Positions 19,351 through 29,274 of a DNA stretch of 64,000 bases are shown one piece after another. The DNA comes from Burkholderia ubonensis (lineage in GTDB: Bacteria > Pseudomonadota > Gammaproteobacteria > Burkholderiales > Burkholderiaceae), in the NCBI RefSeq assembly GCF_001718695.1, contig NZ_CP013420.1, positions 1,116,001 to 1,180,000 of the forward strand, in the 5' to 3' direction. Within the stretch, counting starts at the first letter, position 1. Each line of letters starts with the position of its first letter. The translations under genes and the position numbers were made by a program. Under the pieces are notes generated by a model. That model saw nothing but the letters and a program-made list of their open reading frames with translations, had not been told where the DNA came from and searched no databases.

Positions 19351-22300
19351 CTAAAAATCCGAATAGAGCCGCACCGGCGTCGGCGTGACGAGGCCGGTGC
19401 GCGGCGCGCGCGCGTCGAACGCGTAGCGCAGGTACACCATCGCCGAACTCGGCGCGTAGTCGTGCGAACGGTCGATCTTCAACTGCGCGCCGACGCTCAG
19501 GTGCGGGTTCATCCGGTACTCGACGAGGCCGTTCACGCCATACGAGAACGACACGCCGCGCGTCGAGCTGCCGCCGTATGCCTGCCCGGCGTAATCCGAC
19601 GCGGGCCGCAGGCCGGCGACGTTCGGCACGCCGATCGGGAAATACGGCGAATCGCGCTCGTAGCTGTTCGAGATCCCGCCCGTCACGGTCAGGTCCCACG
19701 ACAGCGCGTCCCGGCGCCCTTCCCACTCGACCGGCACGCCGAGCGACAGGTAGCGCTGCGGGCTGTAGTAGCCGCCCTGGCCGTACGTGTAGTAGCGCAG
19801 GTTCTGCGCGTAATGCCACGCGCTGCCGACGAGGCCGGTGCGCACGCGCATCGTCGCGCGCTCGTACACGGGCATCGTGAAGCCGGTGCGCAGCGTGACC
19901 GCCGTGTTGCGCTCGACGTTGCGGCCGGTCAGCACGCCCGCGCCGAATTCCGCGAACAGGTTCGCGCGGCCGACGTCGAGCGCCGCGCGCAGGTCCACGC
20001 CGTCGCGGCGCACGCCGCCCCACACCGCGCCGGTCCACGGGTCGCGCATGCCCGCATACGACAGCACGCTGCTCGTCTGCGGCCGCCGCGACGCGTTCAT
20101 CGTGACGCTCGCGGGCCCGGCGTCGAACCGGTAGCGCACGCCGCCGACCACGTAGTGCACCGGGAAGCCGAGCGGCGACGTGCCGACGTCGAAGCGCCAC
20201 GCATCCGACCGGTAGCCCGCGCCGAGCGCGACGCCCGTCGCCGACTGATGCAGCGAGCCGGGCGGATTCGCGCTCGGCGAACTCAGCGCCGAATGCAGGC
20301 CGAATGTCTTGAGCGCATACGCATCCGGATTGCTCGTGTCGAGCGTGCCGGCGTCGAGATGCACGGTGTCGACCTGCAGGAACGCATGCCCGTCGTAGCG
20401 GACCGGCATCTGCACGTAGATCGGCACCTGCTGCGCGCGGTACGCGGACACGCCCTGGTCGCCCGACTTGTACGCGGGCAGCCAGCCGATCTCGAGTTCG
20501 GGGTCGCGGCGCTGCTCCAGATCGGCGAACGCGGCCTGCGCGGGCGTGCGGCCGTCACGGCGCGGGCTCACGCCGCTCGCGCGCTCCTGCGACTGCGACA
20601 GCCGGTACAGCGACGCCGCGTCGTCGTAGCGCCCCTGCGCCTCGGCCACCCGCCCCGCCGCGACCGTCACGTCCGCGCGCGCCGGATAGGCCGCCTGCAG
20701 CCGGCCGGTGACGTCCGCCGCGTCGTCCGCGCGGCGCAGCGCGGTGAGGCGGCGCACCGCCGACAGCTGCGTGTCGACGTCGTCGGCGCTGGCGCGCGCG
20801 AGCACCGCCTGCACGCGCGCCAGCGCGCCGGCACGGTCGCCGCTGTCCTCGTCGATCCGCGCGAGCGCGAGCTGCGCATCGGCGTCGTCCGGGGTGCGCG
20901 CGACGACCGGCGCGAGCGCGGCGCGCGCCGCGTCGTAGCGGCCCTGCGCGCGCTCGAGGTCGGCCGCTTCGAGCGCGTGGCGCGGGTCCGCCTTGGCCGC
21001 CGGGCTCGCGCGGTCGAGCAGCCGGCGCGCCGCTGCGTAGTCCTGCTGCGCGATCGCGTCGTCGGCCCGGCGCAGGATCAGCCGCAGCGACTGGTCTTCG
21101 AGCCGCGCGGTCTGCGCGGCCGTCAGCGGCGGCTCGCGGCGGATCGCGTCGAGCCACGCGGCGAGTTCGCCGTCGCGGCCCGCGCCGCCGAGCAGGTCGC
21201 CGTAGCGCAGCCGCACGTCGGCATCGGCGTCGCGCGGATGCGCGGCGATCCAGTCGCGCAATGGCGCGAGGCCGCGCTCGGGCTCGCCCGCGTCGATCCA
21301 TTGCGCGCCGATCGCGGCCAGCATGTCGGGATCGTCCGGCGCGAACGCCTGCGCGTGCGCGAGCGCCGCTGCACACGCCGCCCTGTCGCCGCGCACCAGC
21401 GCGCCGCGCGCGTCGGCGAGCGCGCTTTCCGCGTCCAGCTTGCGGGCGAGCGCGCGCATGCCGTCCGAGCGCCGCGCGTCGCCAACGGGCGCGAGCGCGG
21501 CCTGCGCGCCCGCGACGTCGTCGATCGAATTGCGGTACAGCGCCGTCGCGTAATGCATCTCCGGCTCATCAGATTGCGCGAGCCCTTCGTCCATCACGGT
21601 GCGGCCGAGCTGCGGCAGCCCCATGTCGCGATACAGGCGCGCGAGCGCGAAGCGGGTCCACGCCGCGTCGGGCGCCGCGCGCACCGCCGCTTCGTAGCGC
21701 TGCGCGGCCGGCCCGCGCTCGCCCTTGTCCGCGAGCGCGCGCGCCTGCCGCGCGAGCAGGTCGGCGCGCAGGCCGTCGAGCGCGCGCCGGTCGTCGCGGC
21801 CCGCGACCCGGCCTTGCAGCGCGTCGAGCAACGGGCCGACCTGATCCGCGCGGCCGGTGTTCTCGTACAGCGTGGCCGTGCTGCGCACCGCCGACGCGCT
21901 CGGCGCGCGCGCCGCCAGCAGGCCGCGCAGCAGCGGCTCCGCGCGCGCCCAGTCGCGCTGCGCGAGCAGCGCGTCGGCAAGCTGCAGCGTTGCGTCCGGG
22001 CTGTCCGGCTGCATCGCGAGCGCGGCGCGCGCCGCGCGTTCCGCGTCCTGCGGCCGCCCCGCCGCCGCGGCCGCGCGGCCCTGCGCGAGCGTGCCCCAGA
22101 AGCGCGCGGTCCGCACGAGGCTGTCCCATTTGCCGCGCCGGTCGGGCGCGAGCGCCGCGGCGCGCGTGAACAGCGCGCGCGCGTCGTCGTGCCGGCCCTG
22201 CCGCAGGCGCAGCAGCCCGAGCCCGCCGACCGCGTCCGCGTCGCCGGCCCGCGCGCGCGCGGCCTGCGTCAGCAGCGGCTCGGCCGCGGCGAGATCGCCG

Positions 22301-23235
22301 CGCGCGAGCGCCTGCAGGCCGCGCTGCTGCGCGATGTAGTTCGGGTCGCGTTCGAGGCGCAGCTGCGCGTCGCGCTGCCGCTCCAGCCCCGCGGCCTTGT
22401 CGCGGAATTCGGTGTCGTCCGGCACGAGCGCGAGGTACGCGCGCATCGCGTCGAGGTAGGCCGGGTCCGCATCGGCCGACTGCAGCACGCGCCGCCACAC
22501 CGCCATCGCTTCCGCATGATCGGCGTCGGTGCGCCGCACGAGCGCCCACGCGAGCCGGTTCGCTTCCGCGCGCGTCTCGCCGCGCTGGTTCAGCAGCTTC
22601 GCGAGCCCGAGCGCCGCGTCGACGTCGTCCGGATCGGCCGCGACCGCGCGGCGCAGCGCCGCGATCGCCGCGTCCCGGCCGCCCGGCCCGTTCGCGACGA
22701 TCTGGTAGTACTCGGCGCCGAGCGCGCCCGACGGCGCGCCGTTCGGGAACAGCGCGACGATCCGCCGGGCGGCCTCGTCCGCGCGGCCGCTGCGCGCGAG
22801 CAGGCGGATCTGCGCCATCTCCTCGCGCCCGCTCGTCGCGACCCGGTATTCGTCGTCGGCGCGCCGCGTCGCGGGCGCGCCGCCCGCCTGCGCCTTCAGG
22901 CGCGCCAGCGCCGCCTGCGCGCCCTTCGCATCGCCCAGGCGCAGCAGCACGCGCACCTGCTCGGCGAGCAGCGCCGGATCGCCGGGCGCGATCAGCAGCC
23001 CCTTGCGGATCGCGTCGCGCGCGAGATCGTCGCGATGCTTGACGCCCCACATGCGCGCGGTCGCCAGCAGCCGCCGCGCGTCCGAGCGATCGGCCGCGCT
23101 CAGCGTCGCGGCCGGCTGGGACGTCACGACATCCTGCGCCGGAGCCACGGTGACAGCGGCGGCGGCCGGCACGGCCGCACCGATCGACGACGCGAGCCAC
23201 GCGAACCGGGCGACGCGCGGCGCCGCGCGTTTCAT
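19351..23235 (-). CDS. bcsC: Cellulose export outer-membrane porin BcsC
   Basis: A 1294-residue exported protein (E. coli 1157). A Sec signal peptide ends near PAAAAVT. A long array of TPR repeats spans most of the periplasmic part (motifs of the kind A..LL.....A...L). A C-terminal BCSC-type 16-strand barrel runs from about residue 950 and ends in the outer-membrane signature RLYSDF. It forms the channel through which the glucan leaves the cell. I chose the ATG at 23235, which overlaps the bcsZ stop (ATGA); an in-frame ATG at 23247 is an alternative. The extra TPR length relative to E. coli is notable but within family range. Confidence 0.95.
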   Translation of the reverse strand: MKRAAPRVARFAWLASSIGAAVPAAAAVTVAPAQDVVTSQPAATLSAADRSDARRLLATARMWGVKHRDDLARDAIRKGLLIAPGDPALLAEQVRVLLRLGDAKGAQAALARLKAQAGGAPATRRADDEYRVATSGREEMAQIRLLARSGRADEAARRIVALFPNGAPSGALGAEYYQIVANGPGGRDAAIAALRRAVAADPDDVDAALGLAKLLNQRGETRAEANRLAWALVRRTDADHAEAMAVWRRVLQSADADPAYLDAMRAYLALVPDDTEFRDKAAGLERQRDAQLRLERDPNYIAQQRGLQALARGDLAAAEPLLTQAARARAGDADAVGGLGLLRLRQGRHDDARALFTRAAALAPDRRGKWDSLVRTARFWGTLAQGRAAAAAGRPQDAERAARAALAMQPDSPDATLQLADALLAQRDWARAEPLLRGLLAARAPSASAVRSTATLYENTGRADQVGPLLDALQGRVAGRDDRRALDGLRADLLARQARALADKGERGPAAQRYEAAVRAAPDAAWTRFALARLYRDMGLPQLGRTVMDEGLAQSDEPEMHYATALYRNSIDDVAGAQAALAPVGDARRSDGMRALARKLDAESALADARGALVRGDRAACAAALAHAQAFAPDDPDMLAAIGAQWIDAGEPERGLAPLRDWIAAHPRDADADVRLRYGDLLGGAGRDGELAAWLDAIRREPPLTAAQTARLEDQSLRLILRRADDAIAQQDYAAARRLLDRASPAAKADPRHALEAADLERAQGRYDAARAALAPVVARTPDDADAQLALARIDEDSGDRAGALARVQAVLARASADDVDTQLSAVRRLTALRRADDAADVTGRLQAAYPARADVTVAAGRVAEAQGRYDDAASLYRLSQSQERASGVSPRRDGRTPAQAAFADLEQRRDPELEIGWLPAYKSGDQGVSAYRAQQVPIYVQMPVRYDGHAFLQVDTVHLDAGTLDTSNPDAYALKTFGLHSALSSPSANPPGSLHQSATGVALGAGYRSDAWRFDVGTSPLGFPVHYVVGGVRYRFDAGPASVTMNASRRPQTSSVLSYAGMRDPWTGAVWGGVRRDGVDLRAALDVGRANLFAEFGAGVLTGRNVERNTAVTLRTGFTMPVYERATMRVRTGLVGSAWHYAQNLRYYTYGQGGYYSPQRYLSLGVPVEWEGRRDALSWDLTVTGGISNSYERDSPYFPIGVPNVAGLRPASDYAGQAYGGSSTRGVSFSYGVNGLVEYRMNPHLSVGAQLKIDRSHDYAPSSAMVYLRYAFDARAPRTGLVTPTPVRLYSDF

Positions 23236-24440
23236 CGTGCCGCGCATGGACGGCCCTCCCAGCGCACGTCCAGCGTGCCGTCCGCGGCGAAACGGTAGCG
23301 CGCGTCGCGCCAGCCGAGGCCGAACAGCGTCAGCACGCTCGTGTAGTAGCCCGGCGGCGAGCGTCGCGCGAGCGTGTCGACACGCGCCGCCTGCGCGTCC
23401 GCGAGCGCATGCTGGCCGCGCGCGTCCAGGAACGGGACCGCCGCCGCGGAGAAGCCGCCGTTGCCGTCGTTCGGCCCGGCGGCGCCGGTCGTCGTGTCGA
23501 CCTTCTCCGGCGGCGCGCCGTGCGCGGCGATGTGCTCGGCGAACGGCGCGAAGCGCGCGAGCAGCGGCGCGGCGAGCGGATCGGCCGGATCGAGCATGCC
23601 GGCCCACAGATACACGCGGATCGCGTTGTACGCGCTCTGCGCGTGCGTGGCCGGATCGGGCGCGAAGCCCGCGCCCGCGCGGAACAGCGCCCAGTCCGGC
23701 GCGAAGCCCTTCGGCGCGGTGTCGAGCAGCACGCGCCCGGTGCTGGCCGCGAGCGCGGCCCAGCGGCGGTCGTCCGGCAGCCGTGCGCCGAGGCCGCGGA
23801 TCACCTGCGGTGGCGAATAGCTCGGGTTGACCCGCCACAGGTCGTTCGCGAGCCGGAAGCCGACCGGCCCCGGCAGCAGCGTGAGCCCGAGCCCCGGCAC
23901 GGCGGCCGTCTCGTCGTCGAGCACGCGCTTCGCGAGCAGCGCGCCGCGCGCGGTATAGCTGCGCTCGCGCCACAGGCGGCCCGCCTCGACGAGCGCATAG
24001 GCGATCCACAGATCGGCGTCCGACGCGGCGTTCGCGTCGAGCACCCGCCACGCGCCGTCGGCCGCGCGCCCCCACAGCCACGCGGGCAGGTGCGCGCTCA
24101 GGTCGCCCTGCGCGAGGTTGTTCTCGGTCCACGCGAGCATCCGGTCGAACGCGGGCCGGTCGTTCGCGACCAGCGCGAAGAACAGCCCGTATCCCTGCCC
24201 TTCCGACACCGTGCGCGCATCGTCCGAGCCGACGTCGATCACGCGGCCGTCGGCCGACACGAAATCGCGCTTGAACGCGTCCCAGCGCGGCCACGCGGCC
24301 GCGCATGCCCCGTCGGCCGCGTCCTTGCCCGCGGCCGGCGCGCTCGCGGCCATGCCGGCCGTCGAAACCGCCAGCGCCAGCGCCGCGCCGGCGCGCCACG
24401 CCGTCCGGCTCGCCCGCCGCCTTGCCGTTGCCTGCGCCAT
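23232..24440 (-). CDS. bcsZ: Periplasmic endo-1,4-beta-glucanase BcsZ (GH8)
   Basis: A 402-residue glycoside hydrolase family 8 enzyme that trims or edits the growing glucan. The signal peptide runs to about ASAPAAG. The general acid is Glu80 in TVSEGQGYGLFFAL, and Asp141 in NAASDADLW is spaced 61 residues later, the same spacing as E55/D116 in E. coli BcsZ. Conserved aromatic substrate-binding segments (WAWLWG-like PAWLWG, AYNAIRVYLWAG) are present. It starts four bases after the bcsB stop and overlaps bcsC. Confidence 0.95.
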   Translation of the reverse strand: MAQATARRRASRTAWRAGAALALAVSTAGMAASAPAAGKDAADGACAAAWPRWDAFKRDFVSADGRVIDVGSDDARTVSEGQGYGLFFALVANDRPAFDRMLAWTENNLAQGDLSAHLPAWLWGRAADGAWRVLDANAASDADLWIAYALVEAGRLWRERSYTARGALLAKRVLDDETAAVPGLGLTLLPGPVGFRLANDLWRVNPSYSPPQVIRGLGARLPDDRRWAALAASTGRVLLDTAPKGFAPDWALFRAGAGFAPDPATHAQSAYNAIRVYLWAGMLDPADPLAAPLLARFAPFAEHIAAHGAPPEKVDTTTGAAGPNDGNGGFSAAAVPFLDARGQHALADAQAARVDTLARRSPPGYYTSVLTLFGLGWRDARYRFAADGTLDVRWEGRPCAAR

Positions 24441-24443
24441 CCG

Positions 24444-26789
24444 TCACATCCCCCGTCGCCGCGCGGCAATCCTTTGCAGCACGCTGAACGCGCCGAGCGC
24501 GAGCAGCAGGCCCGCGACGACGCCGACCGCGCCGAGCACGACCGGATGCCGCGCCGCATGCGTCCAGAGCCGCGCATACCACGGCACGAAGCCGACCACG
24601 TAAGGCTCGCCCACGCGCATGCTGTCGACCGTGCCCGGCCGCACCACCGCGAGATCGCCCTGCAGCTGCGACACGAGCCCGGCGTTCTCGAACACGTCGA
24701 GCAGCGTGCCGAGCTGCGGCTGGCCGGTCGCCGTCAGCGCGACGACGCTGCGGCCGCGGCTGTCCGGCAGCTCGAAGCCGACGAGCGCCGCGAGCGAGCC
24801 GGTCTGCTCGATGTGCGCGCCGCCCTCGGCCATGCCGACGCCGTTGCGCCAGCGCTCCTTGACCGTGAACGCGACCCGCGCGCCGCCCGCGCCGCCCTGC
24901 TCGCCGAACGACAGCGGCAGCGCCGCGCGCCAGCGCGCGAGCAGCGGGAACGACGGCGCGCCGTCGATCACCAGCAGGTCCTTGTCGCGCAGCGCGGCCA
25001 TGTCGCCCGGGCGCGCGACCTGCACGCGCAGCGCCGGGTAGCCGGTCCACTCGCCCATGTGGCCGAGCATCGTCAGGTACGCCTCGAGCTCCTGCGGCGA
25101 CGGCCGGTCGGCGAGCACGACCGCGGTCTGCGACAGGTCCGCGAAGCGCGTGAACGGGAAGCCGCTGTTCGCGAAGTACGCGAGGTTCGGCAGTTGCGCG
25201 TAATGGACGAAGTGCGAGAAATCGATCGTCGAATCCGGGTCGATCGCCGCGCGCTGCGGCTCGGTCGCGGTGCTCGAGCACAGGCCCGTCTTCTGCGAAT
25301 CGAGCGTGAAGCGGAACTGCAGCTGGTTGCCGCTGCCGACGCGGAACGCCGGAATGTCGACGTCGCTCGTCACGCGCCCTTCCGGCACCGACAGCAACGG
25401 CAGCTGCATGCGGCCGCGCGCGTCCTCGGCGTGGGACGGCCCGAGCCGGTACGACTTCACGAGCTGGTCGTTGATCTCGACCGCGAGCGTCGAATTGTCC
25501 TGCACGGTCGGCGCCGTGTAGCGGTAGCGCAGCGTGATCGGCACGCCCGCGCCGTTCCACGAATGCAGGTCGGCCGGCACCCGCAGGTTCAGCCGGATCG
25601 CGTCCGGCGACGTGCCGCGCACTTCCAGCTCGCGCGGGTCCGCCACCAGTTCGCGGAACGCGATCGGCCGGTCGACCGGCAGCCAGCGCGGTGCATCGTA
25701 CGGCTTGCGCGGCGCGCCGACGTCGACATGCGCGACCGTCGCCGACGGCCCCGACAGCGCCGCGCGGCCGAGCACCAGCGTTGCGGCCGCGTCGTCGACT
25801 TCCGCCGCCGTGCGGCCGGTGACGACCAGCACCTTGCGCTCCGGCGCGGCCGGATTGTCGACGACCGCGAGCGTCGGGCCGTTGACGGACGGCAGCGCGA
25901 GGCCCGGCGGCAGTGCGGCGACCGGGCCGATCAGCACCGCGTGGTCGTTCGCCGGCAGCGCGGACGACACCGGGAAGCGCGCATGGCGGTAGTCCGCGAG
26001 CGCGCCGAACCACGACGCGAGCACACCCGCGCTGCGCAGCGTCGCGGTATCGGGCGACGCGGGCAGCACGAACGGCAGGCGCACCCGCCCGTTGTCGCGG
26101 CGGTCGAAGAACGGCGCGGGCAGCAGCGCGAGATCGTTCGGCAGGCGCACCGGCGTCTCGTCGAGGATCAGCTCGCTGGTCGGGCTCACGTCGGCCCACA
26201 GCGCCGAGTTCGCGGGGTCTTCGCAGTGATCGAGCGAGTAGTGCGCGATCAGCCGCAGCCCGATCTGGTTGAAGTCGGAGAAATAGCGCGGATCGATCGG
26301 GATTTCCTGCGTAACCGTGCGGCCCGCGCGCGGCGGGTCGAACGGCACGGTGGCGACCACCTCGCCGTTGATCGACACCTTCAGGTGCGACAGCGGGAAC
26401 ACCAGCGACGGCGAATACGCGTAGGTCAGGCGCAGCCGCGCGGCGGTCACCACGCGGTCGAGCCGCACGCCGGCGCTGATCGTGCGCGCGTCGTCGGCGC
26501 CGCGCAGGCGCAGCGGATCGAACGCGCCGACCGTCGAGAACGGCAGGCGCACGGTGATGGCCGGCCCGCCGGCCGCGGCGGCGGCCGCGCTGGCCGCGCC
26601 CGATGCGGCGGCAACCTGTAGCGCGCGCGCAACATCGGCGGGCGCGGACGCGGCGCCGGCAACCGCAGGCACGGCCGCCCCGGCCGACGCCACCGACGCG
26701 ACCGGCATCGGCGCGGCGGACAGCGCGGCGGTATGCAATGCGCCGAACAGCGCAGCGGACAGCATGAACAACGACGCGGCCGGCCTCAT
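24444..26789 (-). CDS. bcsB: Cellulose synthase regulatory/periplasmic subunit BcsB, first gene of the operon
   Basis: A 781-residue periplasmic protein held by one C-terminal transmembrane helix (VVLGAVGVVAGLLLALGAF) that packs against BcsA. The signal peptide is followed by an unusually Ala-rich segment. Alternating carbohydrate-binding (CBD) and flavodoxin-like domains follow, with conserved segments HYSLDHCEDPANSALWADV and PSPQELEAYLTMLGHMG. BcsB guides glucan to BcsC. No ribosome site stands out before the ATG at 26789. It heads the operon, so regulation should act in the 600-base region upstream. Confidence 0.95.
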   Translation of the reverse strand: MRPAASLFMLSAALFGALHTAALSAAPMPVASVASAGAAVPAVAGAASAPADVARALQVAAASGAASAAAAAAGGPAITVRLPFSTVGAFDPLRLRGADDARTISAGVRLDRVVTAARLRLTYAYSPSLVFPLSHLKVSINGEVVATVPFDPPRAGRTVTQEIPIDPRYFSDFNQIGLRLIAHYSLDHCEDPANSALWADVSPTSELILDETPVRLPNDLALLPAPFFDRRDNGRVRLPFVLPASPDTATLRSAGVLASWFGALADYRHARFPVSSALPANDHAVLIGPVAALPPGLALPSVNGPTLAVVDNPAAPERKVLVVTGRTAAEVDDAAATLVLGRAALSGPSATVAHVDVGAPRKPYDAPRWLPVDRPIAFRELVADPRELEVRGTSPDAIRLNLRVPADLHSWNGAGVPITLRYRYTAPTVQDNSTLAVEINDQLVKSYRLGPSHAEDARGRMQLPLLSVPEGRVTSDVDIPAFRVGSGNQLQFRFTLDSQKTGLCSSTATEPQRAAIDPDSTIDFSHFVHYAQLPNLAYFANSGFPFTRFADLSQTAVVLADRPSPQELEAYLTMLGHMGEWTGYPALRVQVARPGDMAALRDKDLLVIDGAPSFPLLARWRAALPLSFGEQGGAGGARVAFTVKERWRNGVGMAEGGAHIEQTGSLAALVGFELPDSRGRSVVALTATGQPQLGTLLDVFENAGLVSQLQGDLAVVRPGTVDSMRVGEPYVVGFVPWYARLWTHAARHPVVLGAVGVVAGLLLALGAFSVLQRIAARRRGM

Positions 26790-27409
26790 GCTCGGCCCCG
26801 CATCGTTTCGAACGTCCGGTGATCCAGCGCGCCGCGACCGGCGCGCGCAAAGCAGCTATGCCCGTAAGTGCACATCCCCACTGCTTCCCCTCAATAATCT
26901 ATCTGGCCTGAATTCATTTATCTGAACGGCGACGCGGCTTCTTTGTCCGGTCGCACGTCTACGCGAGCGCCTGGCACCGGCGCTACCCCATTCGTCACAC
27001 TATCTCAAAAATAGGACGAAAGCCGCACGATTCAGCAATGCCGAAGCGAAAAAAACTCAATTCGGTCGGAAATGCTGCGTGCAGCGATTGAATGGCAAAA
27101 CTTGCACGAGGGCTGGCGATCGGCCTGCCAGCATCGAGTCGGTGCGGCAGGTGTGCGTGGAGACGGATTGCGGCTCCTTGCGGGCCGCCCGAAATGTGCG
27201 CTGCCGCGTAGGCGGCGCGTATGCTACCGCAAGCGTGCGCCGCACGTCGGGATTTCTTCGCGCAAAGCTGATTTATATCAAATCGATTCCGCGGTTCGGT
27301 CACGCGGTTCGGGCCATTGCTGCGCTGCGTCGCGGGCGGCGCCGCGATCGTGTGGCGCGGCCGGGCGCTAATGGGTCGCTAACGGGCCGCTAATGCGCCG
27401 AGATGGCCG
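26790..27409. promoter_or_regulatory. AT-richer leader region upstream of the bcs operon
   Basis: This 620-base stretch holds no gene I can support. It is clearly less GC-rich than its surroundings, especially 26890-27080, and short open frames in it show no family resemblance or codon bias. It must contain the bcs promoter and probably the operators. AT-rich DNA ahead of a surface-polysaccharide operon would suit nucleoid-protein silencing. A direct repeat array closes it at 27366-27398. No -35/-10 pair can be called with confidence. Confidence 0.5.
27366..27398. repeat. Three tandem 11-base repeats (CGCTAAYGSGY type)
   Basis: Copies CGCTAATGGGT, CGCTAACGGGC and CGCTAATGCGC lie end to end with an 11-base period, about one helical turn. 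They lie 12 bases past the stop of the membrane-protein gene ending at 27410. They could be a phased protein-binding array or simple slippage. Confidence 0.6.
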
Positions 27410-27871
27410 TCAATGGCCCACCGGCACCGCGATCGCGACCGCCACCACGACCCATTGCACGATCGCGACGAGCATGCCGGCCCGGCATAACCGGACCGCG
27501 CCGCGCACGCGCGCGTCGAGCCCGCGCGCGGCGCTGCGTGGATCGATCCAGCCGAGGTCGGCCAGTGCGCGATCGAGCGCGGTGAGCGCGTGGCCGAGCT
27601 CGTCGTCGCCGTCGTCCGACGTCGCGTGCGCGAGCGCGGCGAACAAGCGGCGATCGATCTCGATGCGCACCGCGTACCACAGCGCGGCGATCGCCGAGCC
27701 GGCGCTGACGACGGCCAGCACCGCGCGCGCGATGCTCGCCGGCGGCCAGCCCGATGCGATCCATCCGCCCGCGCCCGCCGCCACGAGCGCGACGGCGACC
27801 GCCCACGCGCCCGCATCGAGCGCGCCGCGAGCCGCGGCGATCCGGTACGGCGCCGACGAAGCGCCGCTCAT
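27410..27871 (-). CDS. Small membrane protein of the lipid cluster, unknown function
   Basis: A 153-residue protein with about four hydrophobic segments (around residues 20-40, 45-70 and 130-150) and a central acidic loop (SDDGDDELGHAL). I do not recognise a family. It overlaps the upstream phosphatase gene by four bases (ATGA at 27868-27871), so it is translated as part of that operon and probably works in the same lipid pathway at the inner membrane. High-GC codon use matches its neighbours. Confidence 0.75.
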   Translation of the reverse strand: MSGASSAPYRIAAARGALDAGAWAVAVALVAAGAGGWIASGWPPASIARAVLAVVSAGSAIAALWYAVRIEIDRRLFAALAHATSDDGDDELGHALTALDRALADLGWIDPRSAARGLDARVRGAVRLCRAGMLVAIVQWVVVAVAIAVPVGH

Positions 27872-29274
27872 GCGCGCCCCGCCGCGCGGCGGTCGATCCA
27901 GTCCTGCAGCACGGCCACCGCTTCATCCGGCCACACCGCGCGCGGCCGGACCGCCCGCACCGCGGCCAGCGCGTCGCGCGCATCGTGCAGCCCGCGCCGC
28001 ATCGCGATCCACGCGGCCGCACACAGCACGCTGCGCCCGTAGCCTAGCGCGCAATGAACCAGCACGTCGCGGCCTTGCGCATGCAGGCGCTCGATGGCCT
28101 CGACCGCCGCCGCGAGTTGCGCGCAGCTCGGCACCACCAGATCGAGCTGCGGCACCGTCGCATACGCGCACGACGCGTCCGTCGCGGCCCAGCGCGGCAT
28201 CTCGGCGGTCAGGTCGACGACGCCGGTAAAGCCGTGCCGCCGCAGCTCGCGCGTGGTCGGCGTGCGGCCGATCGACACGCGCTCGTCGAGCCGCGCGGGC
28301 GCGGGCCGCCGGAACGTCCACGCGCGCGAGTTGACGAACGCGCCGGCGATCGTCGGCGCGAGCAGCCCTTGCATGAACGGCGGGAACCGGCCGTCGGCGT
28401 CCTTCTGGAACGCGCCCGGCGCGCCGCGCCAATAGATCCATGCGACGCACGCGAGCGCCAGCGCGACCCACCCGGCGAGCAACGCCGCGGCCGGCGCGCG
28501 CGGCACACAGCCGAGTACGACCAGCACGAACGTCGCCGCGCCGAGCGCGTAGCGGCGCGCCAGCGCGCGGCTCGCCGCGCACGGCGCAGCGTCGCCGCTG
28601 CGCGAGTGGCCCGCCGCGTCGCGCAGCGGGAACAGGAACAGCGCGAGACAACCGACCGCCGCGCCGGTCGGCACGTCGATCACGTGATGCTGGTAGGTCG
28701 TCAGCACCGACACGCCGATCGCCGCGAACCACAGATGCAGCGCGGCGCGCGCCGGCGTGCCGCGCAGGTGCTTCGCATAGACGGCCCACAGCACGACGAG
28801 CAGGCCGATATGCAGCGACGGCGCCTGGTTGAACGGCTTGTCGAAGCCCATCAGCAGCGTGAACAACGCGCCTGCCACGCCGCCCGCGTCGGGCCGCTCG
28901 AAGCCGAAGCGCAGCGGCCACGCGATGAAGCACGCGACCGAGATCAGCTGCACGGTCAGCAATCGCTTCACGTGATCGAGCAGGTCGTCGCGGCGGGTCC
29001 AGAAGAAGAACGACAGCGCGTACAGCAGGTCGATCGACCAGTACGGCACGATCGTCCACGGCACGAACGGGATCGCATGCTCCCAGCCGAACGCGAAGGT
29101 CGGCACTGCGGCGCGACGCGCGGCGAGCCAGTTCGCGAAGCCGTAGGTCGAGAAGAACACCGCGCCCATCACCGCGAGCCAGCGCAGGCGCAGCGCGAAC
29201 GACGCGCCACGCGCGCCGGCCGCCGCCGGTGCAGGTGCAGAAAGGCCGCGTGCGCTGCCGCCGAGCTCGCGCAT
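27868..29274 (-). CDS. PAP2 phosphatase fused to a dual-specificity phosphatase domain (YnbD-like)
   Basis: A 468-residue fusion. The N-terminal 300 residues are a polytopic PAP2/inositolphosphotransferase-type membrane domain with NQAPSLHIGLL and YQHHVIDVPTG histidine segments. The C-terminal 160 residues form a cysteine phosphatase with the signature HCALGYGRS near residue 405. The same fusion is known as E. coli YnbD. Likely action is dephosphorylation of a lipid phosphate and of a second phosphorylated (lipid or protein) substrate. It overlaps the preceding YnbC-like gene by one base (TGATG) and the following gene by four. Confidence 0.88.
   Translation of the reverse strand: MRELGGSARGLSAPAPAAAGARGASFALRLRWLAVMGAVFFSTYGFANWLAARRAAVPTFAFGWEHAIPFVPWTIVPYWSIDLLYALSFFFWTRRDDLLDHVKRLLTVQLISVACFIAWPLRFGFERPDAGGVAGALFTLLMGFDKPFNQAPSLHIGLLVVLWAVYAKHLRGTPARAALHLWFAAIGVSVLTTYQHHVIDVPTGAAVGCLALFLFPLRDAAGHSRSGDAAPCAASRALARRYALGAATFVLVVLGCVPRAPAAALLAGWVALALACVAWIYWRGAPGAFQKDADGRFPPFMQGLLAPTIAGAFVNSRAWTFRRPAPARLDERVSIGRTPTTRELRRHGFTGVVDLTAEMPRWAATDASCAYATVPQLDLVVPSCAQLAAAVEAIERLHAQGRDVLVHCALGYGRSVLCAAAWIAMRRGLHDARDALAAVRAVRPRAVWPDEAVAVLQDWIDRRAAGRA

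Noticed and set aside
19462..23298. A 1278-codon plus-strand open frame across bcsC
   Set aside because: It is a shadow of the bcsC codons; no signal, domain or ribosome site.
27088..27110. Sigma-54-like TGGC...TTGCA element upstream of bcsB
   Set aside because: Spacing between the GG and GC dinucleotides is two bases short of the required ten.
26995..27303. Possible 102-residue gene upstream of bcsB
   Set aside because: No ribosome site or codon bias, no recognisable features; more likely regulatory DNA.
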